The notes under the pieces were generated by a model. The model was not told the DNA's origin, did not search any database, and was given only the letters and a program-made list of their open reading frames with translations. The position numbers were made by a program, and so were the translations under genes. From Candidatus Treponema merdequi (GTDB lineage Bacteria; Spirochaetota; Spirochaetia; Treponematales; Treponemataceae), in the NCBI GenBank assembly GCA_018064525.1, contig JAGHVB010000046.1, forward strand, positions 1 through 49,511: a DNA stretch of 49,511 bases, given 5' to 3'. Within the stretch, counting starts at the first letter, position 1; each line of letters starts with the position of its first letter. Positions 34,027-41,845 of the stretch are shown piece after piece.

Positions 34027-34593
34027 ATGATTAGAGGCGGCGAAATTAACAAAGGTACAGTTCTTATTATTAAGAACGCTCCATACCTTGTAGTAGAAAG
34101 AGAATTTGTTAACCCTGGTAAGGGAACTGCATTTGCTCGCTGCAAACTTAAGAACTTAAAAGACGGTTCAGTATTGAGCCAGCAGGTTTTCAAAACACCT
34201 GATACTTTCGAAGATGCTACAGTAGATACAATCAACGCACAGTACATCTATTCAGAAGCTGATGCATATATCTTCCAGAACGCAGAAACATTTGACCAGA
34301 TTTCAGTTCCTACAGAATTGAACCCTGACCTCAAATTCTATCTCCGTGACGACATCGACTACCAGATCGTAATCTGGGACGGAAATCCAATCGATGTTAA
34401 AGTTCCACAGAAGATGCAGTTCATCGTACAGGAATCTGAAAACTACATCAAAGGCGATACAGTTTCAGGCGCAACAAAACCTATCACAACAGAAACTGGC
34501 CTTACAGTTCGCGTTCCACTCTTCATCAAACAGGGTGAAAAAATCGTTGTTAACACAGAAACAAACGAATACGTAGAACGTATTAATAAATAG
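34027..34593 (+). CDS. efp: Elongation factor P
   Basis: EF-P rescues ribosomes stalled on proline runs. The 188 residues have the three beta-barrel domains. The modified loop is NPGKGTAF with K32 in the position of E. coli Lys34, the residue EpmA lysylates. The ribosome site is GAGG, about 11 nt before the ATG. It pairs with epmA immediately upstream and ends at a strong terminator (34615-34643), so the two form a complete modification-target operon. Confidence 0.96.
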   Translation: MIRGGEINKGTVLIIKNAPYLVVEREFVNPGKGTAFARCKLKNLKDGSVLSQQVFKTPDTFEDATVDTINAQYIYSEADAYIFQNAETFDQISVPTELNPDLKFYLRDDIDYQIVIWDGNPIDVKVPQKMQFIVQESENYIKGDTVSGATKPITTETGLTVRVPLFIKQGEKIVVNTETNEYVERINK

Positions 34594-34614
34594 TTTTTGT
34601 TTTTGTGGAATGAA

Positions 34615-34643
34615 AGCCGCTCCGGATTGGGGCGGTTTTTTTT
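34615..34643 (+). terminator. efp terminator
   Basis: CCGCTCC (34617-34623) pairs with GGGGCGG (34629-34635), followed by eight T. Confidence 0.88.
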
Positions 34644-34728
34644 ATGGGTGGATGCGTGTGTGGAATTTTTGGGGGAAATTTTTGCCACTTTTCGATTGAA
34701 AATCATTTATATATAAAGCCAATTTTAC

Positions 34729-34744
34729 TATCGACAAAACGATA
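34729..34744. promoter_or_regulatory. Operator 1 of the DUF3990/HTH module
   Basis: TATCGACAAAACGATA: half-sites TATCG and CGATA separated by 6 bases. It overlaps the proposed -35 element. Same outer bases as operator 2. Confidence 0.65.
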
Positions 34745-34759
34745 TTATTCCACTATACT
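34731..34759 (+). promoter_or_regulatory. Promoter of the DUF3990/HTH module
   Basis: TCGACA (34731-34736), 17-nt spacer, TATACT (34754-34759). The start of transcription would fall near 34766, within operator 2, about 8 nt before the ATG. Confidence 0.5.
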
Positions 34760-34774
34760 ATCGTTATAACGATA
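34759..34774. promoter_or_regulatory. Operator 2 of the DUF3990/HTH module
   Basis: TATCGTTATAACGATA, a perfect 16-bp palindrome reaching the first base of the DUF3990 start codon. Its centre is exactly 30 bp (about three helical turns) from that of operator 1. Confidence 0.7.
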
Positions 34775-35463
34775 TGAAGATTTTTCATGGATCACTTGAA
34801 CAGATTACAGAACCTCATTATGGATTCGGAAGTCCAAAAACAGATTATGGATTAGGATTTTACTGTACTGAAAACATAGAATTAGCAAAAGAATGGGGCT
34901 GTTCGGAAGAAAAAAATGGTTTTGCCAACGAATATGAATTTGATACTTCCGGATTAAAAATCTTAAATCTTAATCAGAATTATAATATTTTAAACTGGCT
35001 TGCAATTCTTTTAGAAAACAGAACATTTGAAATAAGACAGGATATTTCGAAAGAAGGAAAAGAATACATTTTAACTAATTTTTTAATCGATTATAAATCC
35101 TATGATGTAATAAAAGGTTATCGTGCTGATGATTCTTATTTTTCTTTTGCAAATGCTTTTTTAGAAAATACAATTTCCTTACAAAAACTAAATGCGGCAA
35201 TGAAACTTGGTCTTTTAGGCGAACAGATTGTATTAAAGTCCGAAAAAAGTTTTAATCAGATTCATTATTTACAAAGTCATATTTCCAATAAAGATATTTA
35301 TTTTCCTCAAAAAATAGAACGAGATTCAAAAGCCCGAAAAGATTTTTTCAACTTAAAAACTAAAAATGATATTAAAGATAAAGAAACAATTTTTTTAATC
35401 GACATAATCCGACAGGAGGTAACGCTGAATGATGCACGCTTACAACGAACTTTATCTATGTGA
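34774..35463 (+). CDS. DUF3990 protein, predicted ADP-ribosyltransferase-fold toxin
   Basis: A 229-residue cytoplasmic protein with the DUF3990 pattern: FHGS at 4-7 (H5), TDYGLGFYCT at 23-32, the GYRADDSYF block at 115-123 and GEQIVLKS at 149-156. These correspond to the His / Tyr / Glu-type core of ADP-ribosyltransferases, a fold prediction for the family; activity on any target is not shown. The gene is very AT-rich (13 of 60 bases are G or C at 35041-35100), unlike nearby metabolic genes, suggesting acquisition. No ribosome site, and two operators cover its promoter. Its 3' end overlaps the HTH gene by 35 nt. A toxin of a toxin-antitoxin pair is my best reading. Confidence 0.72.
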   Translation: MKIFHGSLEQITEPHYGFGSPKTDYGLGFYCTENIELAKEWGCSEEKNGFANEYEFDTSGLKILNLNQNYNILNWLAILLENRTFEIRQDISKEGKEYILTNFLIDYKSYDVIKGYRADDSYFSFANAFLENTISLQKLNAAMKLGLLGEQIVLKSEKSFNQIHYLQSHISNKDIYFPQKIERDSKARKDFFNLKTKNDIKDKETIFLIDIIRQEVTLNDARLQRTLSM

Positions 35464-36085
35464 TTCGCAAAAAAATCTTGCCGGAATGTTTGATTATGCA
35501 ATAAGAGGATTAAATTATTCTGGCGATGAGTTTTTTAATCTTTTTATAACTTCTGGAATTGCTGCAATGTTTGAGCATGGAAACCCAAAATATGTTGCAG
35601 GGCTTTCTGGAATTGAACTTGCACAAAACGTTTTACAAAAATCCGGCATAAAATTGCAAAATACAATTCAACTTGATTATTCGTTCGATGGGCCTGAATA
35701 TTGGCTTGGGTGGGTAATGTCCTATTATCAGTGGTACAGAGCTTTACGTTTTTCTGATTTACAAGTTTATGGATTAATTCCTTCCGAAATATTAAGCAGA
35801 TACATTCTACATGAAGCTGATATTTCAAAATTTGTTCAGACGGCAGATTCTATCATACAAAAAAATATTAAAAACTCACCAACACGGTTAAAACAAATCA
35901 GAACATCACGAAATATGACTCAAAAACAGCTTTCAGAACTTTCAGGCGTAAGTCTTAGAATGATTCAGCTTTACGAACAGCGCCAGAATGATATAAATAA
36001 AGCTTCTGGTTCTGTAATAAACCGTCTTGCATGGGTTTTAAAATGTAATTTTTATGACATCATGGAATTGGAACTGGAAGATTAA
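35429..36085 (+). CDS. HTH (XRE) protein, probable antitoxin and autoregulator
   Basis: A 218-residue two-domain protein. The N-terminal 70 residues (AYNELYLCDSQKNLAGMFDYA..., ASGIAAMFEHGN-like, YVAGLSGIELAQNVL) resemble a domain I associate with genes next to DUF3990 in gut Firmicutes. The C-terminal 65 form an XRE helix-turn-helix (LKQIRTSRNMTQKQLSELSGVSLRMIQLYE). AGGAGG lies 8 nt upstream of the ATG at 35429, inside the DUF3990 gene, so it is strongly translated and the two are coupled by a 35-nt overlap. I infer that it neutralises the DUF3990 protein and binds the two TATCG...CGATA operators. It meets the RluA-type gene tail to tail (4-nt overlap). Confidence 0.75.
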   Translation: MMHAYNELYLCDSQKNLAGMFDYAIRGLNYSGDEFFNLFITSGIAAMFEHGNPKYVAGLSGIELAQNVLQKSGIKLQNTIQLDYSFDGPEYWLGWVMSYYQWYRALRFSDLQVYGLIPSEILSRYILHEADISKFVQTADSIIQKNIKNSPTRLKQIRTSRNMTQKQLSELSGVSLRMIQLYEQRQNDINKASGSVINRLAWVLKCNFYDIMELELED

Positions 36086-37116
36086 ATTCCCCTTTCCGAC
36101 TTAACACACAGTCTTTCCCCGCTCACAGGATGTACAATTTCCAGACTTTCCGCATGAAGCATGAGTCTTTCAGCTCCGTCACGCAAATCGCCGTAAATCT
36201 TATCGCCCAGAATCGGGCAGCCGATTCCCGCAAGATGAACTCTTATCTGATGCGTTCTTCCGGTCACAGGATGGCACTCGATAAAGCACATGCCCTTCTC
36301 GCGCTTTCTTACTTTAAACTCAGTTACAGCAATTACTCCGCCGCGCGACTCGGGAACTTCGCCCCACTTTGCTCCACTGCTTTTTGAAGTGATTCGGCCG
36401 AGAAAGTTTTTTACGACAAAGCTGTCTTTTATTTTTGCACAATCTTTTACGACCGCGATATATGTTTTTGTAATCGGCCTGGTATTATGAGAGATTTCTG
36501 TTTGGGGCGTGGAACTTGTCAAACCGGAATTAATGGCATTACAAATTCCACTTGATGATTTTTTATCACTTGAACAACCGTCAATTTTCAGCTTACCTGA
36601 ATCGAACATATCGAAAACCGCTTTGTTGACTTCGCGCTTTTTTGTAAAGAGAATTACGCCTGAAGTGTCTTTGTCGAGGCGGTGCATGATTCCGACATAA
36701 GGTGGATTTCTGAGCGAGGGATTTTTTGACCAGAGATAACGGACAACGGCGTCGTGAAGATTGTCGCGACTGTCGACGATTGTTTTTTCTGTCGGAAAGC
36801 GTGACGGCTTGTCGATGAAAATTAAGTATGCGTCTTCGTATAATACTGACTCAGGTGTTACATCAAATTTAATGTCGTCAGCTTCTTTTTCGTACAGAAG
36901 TTTTTCTTTATCAACTGACACATCAACACGCGAAGCTTCAAAAACCGTGTACGACGGAACGCGCACTTCTTTTGCATTCACTCTGACACATCCTGCCATG
37001 ATAAGGCGGCGGATCTTGGAATTACTGATTTCGAGATTCAGTTCTTTACCGAGATTTTCGCGTAGAAGAATGTCGAGTCTGATTTTTCTGTCGGGTGTTA
37101 AAGTGATTACTGTCAT
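36082..37116 (-). CDS. RluA-family rRNA/tRNA pseudouridine synthase
   Basis: A 344-residue RNA pseudouridine synthase. An S4 domain (about 10-70) precedes the catalytic domain with HRLDKDTSG (catalytic Asp148), then GRTHQIRVHLAGIGCPILGD. A Ser/Thr-rich stretch of about 34 residues (about 175-208) interrupts the domain before KTYIAVVKD and is not usual. The target uridine (RluC or RluD type) cannot be decided. No ribosome site; TTGAAT-N16-TAGAAT ends 7 nt before the ATG. The 3' end overlaps the HTH gene. Confidence 0.9.
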   Translation of the reverse strand: MTVITLTPDRKIRLDILLRENLGKELNLEISNSKIRRLIMAGCVRVNAKEVRVPSYTVFEASRVDVSVDKEKLLYEKEADDIKFDVTPESVLYEDAYLIFIDKPSRFPTEKTIVDSRDNLHDAVVRYLWSKNPSLRNPPYVGIMHRLDKDTSGVILFTKKREVNKAVFDMFDSGKLKIDGCSSDKKSSSGICNAINSGLTSSTPQTEISHNTRPITKTYIAVVKDCAKIKDSFVVKNFLGRITSKSSGAKWGEVPESRGGVIAVTEFKVRKREKGMCFIECHPVTGRTHQIRVHLAGIGCPILGDKIYGDLRDGAERLMLHAESLEIVHPVSGERLCVKSERGI

Positions 37117-37123
37117 TGATTTA

Positions 37124-37151
37124 ATTCTAACTGAAAATGGAATCCATTCAA
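37124..37151 (-). promoter_or_regulatory. Promoter of the RluA-type gene abutting the start codon
   Basis: TTGAAT (37146-37151), 16-nt spacer, TAGAAT (37124-37129), 7 nt to the ATG. Confidence 0.5.
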
Positions 37152-37160
37152 AGTCCGCGG

Positions 37161-38186
37161 TTACAAAAACTTGTATTCTGGAGCATCTTCGCCGGCGTAA
37201 ACTTTGATTTTACACTCTTCCATGCAGACATTGTCCGAGAAAGAACTCAAATTCAATGACACAGGACTTAAAAGATCATCCGGATTAAATGAAAGATTCA
37301 GAACTGTTTCTTCGTTTTCTAAATCAATGCGGCTCATTGCACCGTAAAGGCTTACTATATCTTTTGCAATTACAAAAAGATGCTCTTTCTGCTTTTCTTC
37401 AAATTTCATTTCGAGAAACAGAAGCTGCATTTTTTCAATTTCTTTATGAGTCAGGTTTTCAATTTTTTCGTAATCTGACAAAACTACATTATTACATGTA
37501 AGCCATTCTGCAAAATCTGAGAAAAATTTTGAAGGTGCAACTTTAAGCGAAGACAAAATTATGTTGAACCATGGAACTGCACGGCCTTTTGTATAAAATA
37601 TTTTTGCTGCAGTTGCAATTTTTTTAGAATAAGAAATATCCTGGCTTGAGTAAGTCCCTGTACATTTTTCAAGAACTGCCTGTTTTGAAGAATCGTTTTT
37701 TTCAAGCTGCGGAAAATCTATGTGGTTTGGATAAAGTGTTACTGCAAAATCGATTCTGTCGCGGAATGCTTTAAATGAGTCTCCGGCATTCAATGCAAAA
37801 TCAAGGTCAAAACCAAAGATCAGTCCTGCGTTGTTTAATAACACTGCTTTTTTTGAATACAGTTTTTTATCAAACAGAAAAACTTTTTTATTTTTTTCAT
37901 CGATTTTATTTTTGCTTTCTGTCATCTGAATTTCAAGGGAACAGAAAAGATGTGACACTAAACTGATTACTTCATTATCAATCAGCTGAGGCTCGATTTT
38001 TAAACTGATATAGCATTCTGGAATTTCTCGTTCACAGGCTTCAAGAAAATGAACTAAAAGTTTTTTATCAGATGCAAGTTTTTCATCATGAACGTAAAGT
38101 TCTGTAATTTTTTTTTCTGAAAAAGATTTAAGAGACGCTTCTAGATTTTCACGGGTAAAGTTGAACTGCGAAATCTGTTTTTCCAT
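37161..38186 (-). CDS. Protein resembling a degenerate radical SAM barrel
   Basis: I do not recognise a named family. The 341 residues include stretches that look like the later strands of a radical SAM TIM barrel: HFLEACEREIPECYISLKIEPQLIDNEVISLVS, SLEIQM, and GFDLDFALNAGDSFKAFRDRIDFAVTLYPNHIDFPQL, similar to the GxPGET...F and P..I.V parts of HemN/Elp3-like enzymes. The CxxxCxxC cluster motif is absent and the N-terminus begins directly at the second or third strand. It is probably a non-catalytic relative, or a fragment stabilised for another role. The ribosome site AAAGGAG precedes the ATG. It lies 51 nt after asnA. Confidence 0.5.
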   Translation of the reverse strand: MEKQISQFNFTRENLEASLKSFSEKKITELYVHDEKLASDKKLLVHFLEACEREIPECYISLKIEPQLIDNEVISLVSHLFCSLEIQMTESKNKIDEKNKKVFLFDKKLYSKKAVLLNNAGLIFGFDLDFALNAGDSFKAFRDRIDFAVTLYPNHIDFPQLEKNDSSKQAVLEKCTGTYSSQDISYSKKIATAAKIFYTKGRAVPWFNIILSSLKVAPSKFFSDFAEWLTCNNVVLSDYEKIENLTHKEIEKMQLLFLEMKFEEKQKEHLFVIAKDIVSLYGAMSRIDLENEETVLNLSFNPDDLLSPVSLNLSSFSDNVCMEECKIKVYAGEDAPEYKFL

Positions 38187-38237
38187 AACTCTCCTTTACC
38201 CCTTTTGAAAATTTTTTTATTAAATTCCACGAGAAAA

Positions 38238-39347
38238 TTATTTCATCTGAAGAAGTTTAATTCCGTGTTTTTTGCATTCCTGATAAATTGCTTCCGGCCA
38301 GATGGAAACCTGTGTTTCACCGATGTGAGCTTTTCTTAAGAGGAACATGCAGAGGCGCGACTGACCGATTCCGCCACCGATTGTCTGAACGAGTTCGCCT
38401 TTCAAAAGTTTTGAATGGAACATAAGTTTTGAGCGTTCTTCCATATCGCGTTCTTTAAGCTGAAGCTTGAGGGAATGTGGATTTACGCGGATTCCCATTG
38501 AAGAAAGTTCAAGCGGAATTCCTAAGATGTCATCCCATACAAGAAGGTCACCGTTTAAACCGCGGTGTCCGTCTCCGCTTTCTGTAATCCAGTCGTCATA
38601 GTCTGGAGCACGTCCGTCATGAATAGAACCGTCAGGAAGTTTTCCGCCGATTCCACAGATAAAAACTGCACCGTATTTTTTTGTAACGATTGCTTCTCTT
38701 TCTTTTGGAGAAAGATCTGGATATTCGCGCTGCAAATCATCTGAATACAAGAAAGTTACTTTTTCAGGGAGAACAGGTTTAATCTGATCATAGCGGTCAT
38801 AAATGTAAAACTCTGTTCTCTTGATGCAGCGGTAAATCTTGTCTACAACTTCATGAAGATAGAAAATAGTTCTGTCTTTTTCATCGATTGCCATTTCCCA
38901 GTCCCACTGGTCAACATAAATCGAATGGATTGCATCGATATCATCATCAGGACGGATGGCATTCATATCTGTATAAATTCCAAATCCCTGAGTCATCTTA
39001 AGGTCTGTAACTTTGAGTCTCTTCCACTTTGCGAGTGACTGAACGATTTCAAGGCGTTCTTCATTTAATCCTTTTACAGGAAATGAAACAGGTCGTTCAA
39101 TTCCATTTAAATCATCATTAACACCAGTTGCCGAACGGACAAAAAGAGGTGCTGTTACGCGGGTCAGATTAAGCTCTGTCGAAAGTGCCATCTGAAAGAA
39201 GTCTTTAATTAAAACGATTGCGTGTTCTGTTTCTTTTTCACCTAAAAGTGACTTATATTTCTTTTTTGGAAGGTATTTTTCTGATTTTACTGCTTTTTTT
39301 GCTGTCTTTTTTACTGTTTTTGTCTGTTTTTCTGATGATTTTTTCAT
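38238..39347 (-). CDS. asnA: Ammonia-dependent asparagine synthetase
   Basis: AsnA makes asparagine from aspartate, ammonia and ATP; it shares the class II aminoacyl-tRNA-synthetase fold. The 369 residues include LTRVTAPLFVRSATGVNDDLNGIERPV, MTQGFGIYTDMNAIR and GGGIGQSRLCMFLLRKAHIGE. The first 28 residues are an extra Lys-rich tail (KKSSEKQTKTVKKTAKKAVKSEK) that the E. coli enzyme lacks. The ribosome site GGGGAAA is about 6 nt before the ATG. A TTGAAA-N17-TAAACT promoter is likely just upstream, within the inverted repeat at 39367-39480. Confidence 0.95.
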   Translation of the reverse strand: MKKSSEKQTKTVKKTAKKAVKSEKYLPKKKYKSLLGEKETEHAIVLIKDFFQMALSTELNLTRVTAPLFVRSATGVNDDLNGIERPVSFPVKGLNEERLEIVQSLAKWKRLKVTDLKMTQGFGIYTDMNAIRPDDDIDAIHSIYVDQWDWEMAIDEKDRTIFYLHEVVDKIYRCIKRTEFYIYDRYDQIKPVLPEKVTFLYSDDLQREYPDLSPKEREAIVTKKYGAVFICGIGGKLPDGSIHDGRAPDYDDWITESGDGHRGLNGDLLVWDDILGIPLELSSMGIRVNPHSLKLQLKERDMEERSKLMFHSKLLKGELVQTIGGGIGQSRLCMFLLRKAHIGETQVSIWPEAIYQECKKHGIKLLQMK

Positions 39348-39366
39348 AAGAATTTCCCCAAATATT

Positions 39367-39480
39367 AAAACAGTTTATCACTATCACATTATTTTTTCAA
39401 TATTTTTCATTGCCGAAAAAAAGCCATATCGAAAATAATGTGATAGCAATAAAATCAGACAGACTGTTTTATTTATTTGA
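39367..39480. repeat. Nested inverted repeat between asnA and the Ntn hydrolase
   Basis: Inner arms TATCACATTATTTT (39382-39395) and AAAATAATGTGATA (39432-39445) are a perfect 14-bp pair. Outer AAAACAGT (39367-39374) pairs with ACTGTTTT (39473-39480). It contains the probable asnA promoter and may also end the upstream message. Confidence 0.6.
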
Positions 39481-40738
39481 AGTTAATTGAAAAATCATTT
39501 TCAATTTCAAAATCTTCTTTTACCCACAGTGATAAAGTTAAATCATCTGTATTTAAAATATCTGTCCAGATTGTTATCCAGTCCCAGTCTTTTACATTTT
39601 CAGGGTCTTTTCCCTGCTGTTTGAGTTCCCAGATGTAATCTTTATCATTCTTCAAGTATTTTACGCTTTTCATCATTTCACGTAATTCATCTTTTGTCGG
39701 AGTGGAATTTGCAGAAGCTTTTTCTTTAAGAGTCTGATATCTCCATCTTCCGCTGTCATGTTTTGTATTTGTAAAACCTTCTGAAACAAAGAAGTTTGTT
39801 GAAAGAAGGAAACCTTTTTCTTCTTTCGGATAATTTAAAATCATTGAATCATCTGTTTCATTATACTGAATATCCAGAGGGAATTTATTTACAACCATTT
39901 CTCCATTAACATATTCAATTACGGCTTTGTTTCCAGTTTTATCTGTTAAAGCCCAGTGAAATGACAATAAAGAAACATCAGGAAGATCAACAAAATAATC
40001 ATTTCTGAAATCTACGTTCTTTAATAATTCAATTGCATTATCTACACTTTCTGCATTATCAAGAAGATATCTTACAACTAATGTTGATGGAAGCCATTTT
40101 TTTCCTGTATCCTGAACGCAGCCACCTTCACTGAGAACCATAATAGAACATGCAAATCCTTTTTCATTTACACCGTCCATCGTATAATATGGTAAATATA
40201 AAGCAAGTTCTTTGTTCATGTTATTCACAATAACATCTTTAAAAGAAAGTCCGCACTGTGCACCATCAGCAACTCCGACAGATTTATACCCGTTTTTTGG
40301 AGCAGTATGAATGACAAATACAGCACCATTGGAATTAATATCAAGATCATAATTTCTTCCAATAACTGGTTTTCCATTATCAAGCTTACAAATTAAAGAA
40401 CTGCAGCCTGGAGTACTGTTAGTCAATCTTTTTAAAGGTACAACAGCAGAACTGTCAGCAATCAGTTTCTTCATAATCATTTTACAATCAGAAGATTTTG
40501 AAATTCTGTTTTTTGTAATCTGCTCAATAAATTCATTAACCTTATAATCAGCTGTATAATTAATTTCGTATGCTTCATTTTTTGTATTCGGAATTGAACG
40601 AATACTGTTAAGTGTAGCAATCTGATTAGTAGTAAGATATGGTTTTGCTTCTGTTGTATTACTGCATGAAATAGCAGTAAATAAACTTAAAGACAAAACA
40701 AAAAATTTAAAAAATTTAAAAGATGAATTTTTTTTCAT
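39473..40738 (-). CDS. Lipoprotein of the linear amide C-N hydrolase family (choloylglycine hydrolase-like)
   Basis: N-terminal nucleophile hydrolase, 421 residues. A lipoprotein signal (lipobox TAISC, C25) is followed by about 85 residues of propeptide-like sequence. The catalytic core starts at GCSSLICKLDNGKPVIGRNYDLD: Cys112 would be the nucleophile exposed by self-cleavage, with R128-N129 and D131 in the usual places. The family cleaves amides such as conjugated bile salts, penicillin V or acyl-homoserine lactones. If Cys112 is freed by cleavage, the enzyme would leave its lipid anchor, which is unusual. Ribosome site AAGGAGA. Confidence 0.82.
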   Translation of the reverse strand: MKKNSSFKFFKFFVLSLSLFTAISCSNTTEAKPYLTTNQIATLNSIRSIPNTKNEAYEINYTADYKVNEFIEQITKNRISKSSDCKMIMKKLIADSSAVVPLKRLTNSTPGCSSLICKLDNGKPVIGRNYDLDINSNGAVFVIHTAPKNGYKSVGVADGAQCGLSFKDVIVNNMNKELALYLPYYTMDGVNEKGFACSIMVLSEGGCVQDTGKKWLPSTLVVRYLLDNAESVDNAIELLKNVDFRNDYFVDLPDVSLLSFHWALTDKTGNKAVIEYVNGEMVVNKFPLDIQYNETDDSMILNYPKEEKGFLLSTNFFVSEGFTNTKHDSGRWRYQTLKEKASANSTPTKDELREMMKSVKYLKNDKDYIWELKQQGKDPENVKDWDWITIWTDILNTDDLTLSLWVKEDFEIENDFSINFK

Positions 40739-40762
40739 ATAGTTCTCTCCTTAATTGAATTA

Positions 40763-40791
40763 TACACATATTTATTCATTTACGCTATAAT
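40763..40791 (+). promoter_or_regulatory. Nuclease promoter abutting the start codon
   Basis: TACACA (40763-40768), 17-nt spacer, consensus TATAAT (40786-40791), 7 nt to the ATG at 40799. Confidence 0.6.
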
Positions 40792-40798
40792 TATTTTT

Positions 40799-41779
40799 AT
40801 GAAACAAAAAAGCAGTCTTTTTCTGATTATTTTTCTTATTGTTCTTTGTATAAGTGGAATTTATATTTACCAGAATTTTTATTCTGAACAGAAAAATACA
40901 GCAGAATCAGTTCAATCGGAAAAAGTACCGGAATCAGTACAACCAGAAAATACATCGGAGTCAATTCAACAGAAAAATACTGCAGAATCAGTTCAATCGG
41001 AAAACGCAGTAGAATCAGTTCAACAGAAAAAAGCTGACGAAATTCCATTTTTAGAAATTCCACTTTGTCCGAACAACTCTCTTTTAATAACACAGGACGA
41101 CACGCACGGCGTCCTCGACACTCCCGAAAAAGAAGACACGCACCAGATTATAGAACATACCGCCTACACTCTCTGTTACCGCGAAAAATACGAACAGCCT
41201 GAATGGGTTGCCTACACTCTTACGCCAAAAAAAACTGTAAAGACTACAGACAGAAAGGATAACTTCAGGCCCGACCCGAAAGTCATTACTGGCTCTGCCA
41301 CACTTTCTGATTACAAAAAATCCGGTTACGACCGCGGACACATGGCGCCAAGTGCAGACATGACTTACAGCGAAATTACGATGGACGAATCTTTTTTCTT
41401 AAGCAACATGAGTCCGCAGACTTCAGATTTAAACCGCGGCCTCTGGAAAGAACTTGAACAGACTATCCGCGATTTTACAGAAGATTTTGAAAAACTCTGG
41501 ATTGTTACGGGACCGGTTTTAGAAAAAAATGATTATGCGACAATCGGAAAGAACGAAGTTTCTGTTCCGGAATATTATTACAAGGCAATTCTCGGAAAAA
41601 AATCTCAAGAACTTTTCATGATTGGATTTATTCTTCCGAATGAAAAATGTGAAGGAACAGTCTGGGACTACGTTGTTTCAATTGACGAAATAGAAGAAAG
41701 AACCGGACTTGATTTTTTTTACAGACTGCAAGATGAAAAACTTGAAAATACGCTTGATGTTTCTGCGTGGAAAAAATAA
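40799..41779 (+). CDS. Secreted or anchored DNA/RNA non-specific endonuclease
   Basis: Beta-beta-alpha metal nuclease of the NucA/EndoG family, 326 residues. An N-terminal signal anchor (6-24) is followed by five 9-residue repeats (34-78), then the nuclease domain with DRGHMAPSADM (H181 general base), SNMSPQ and LNRGLWKELE (metal Asn212 and Glu220). It would cut extracellular DNA and RNA for nutrition or against neutrophil traps (inference). No ribosome site; TATAAT ends 7 nt before the ATG. It is divergent from the Ntn hydrolase, with only 60 nt between them. Confidence 0.9.
   Translation: MKQKSSLFLIIFLIVLCISGIYIYQNFYSEQKNTAESVQSEKVPESVQPENTSESIQQKNTAESVQSENAVESVQQKKADEIPFLEIPLCPNNSLLITQDDTHGVLDTPEKEDTHQIIEHTAYTLCYREKYEQPEWVAYTLTPKKTVKTTDRKDNFRPDPKVITGSATLSDYKKSGYDRGHMAPSADMTYSEITMDESFFLSNMSPQTSDLNRGLWKELEQTIRDFTEDFEKLWIVTGPVLEKNDYATIGKNEVSVPEYYYKAILGKKSQELFMIGFILPNEKCEGTVWDYVVSIDEIEERTGLDFFYRLQDEKLENTLDVSAWKK
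40898..41032 (+). repeat. Five 27-bp in-frame repeats in the nuclease gene
   Basis: Units encode xxESVQxxx: TAESVQSEK, VPESVQPEN, TSESIQQKN, TAESVQSEN and AVESVQQKK. They form a flexible polar stalk between the membrane anchor and the nuclease domain. The DNA units are similar enough for copy number to vary. Confidence 0.85.
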
Positions 41780-41845
41780 TTTTATTTAATTTTCAACTTT
41801 TAAAAAAAACTTGTTTGTATTATAATTGTCTAAAAAGGAAAAAAA

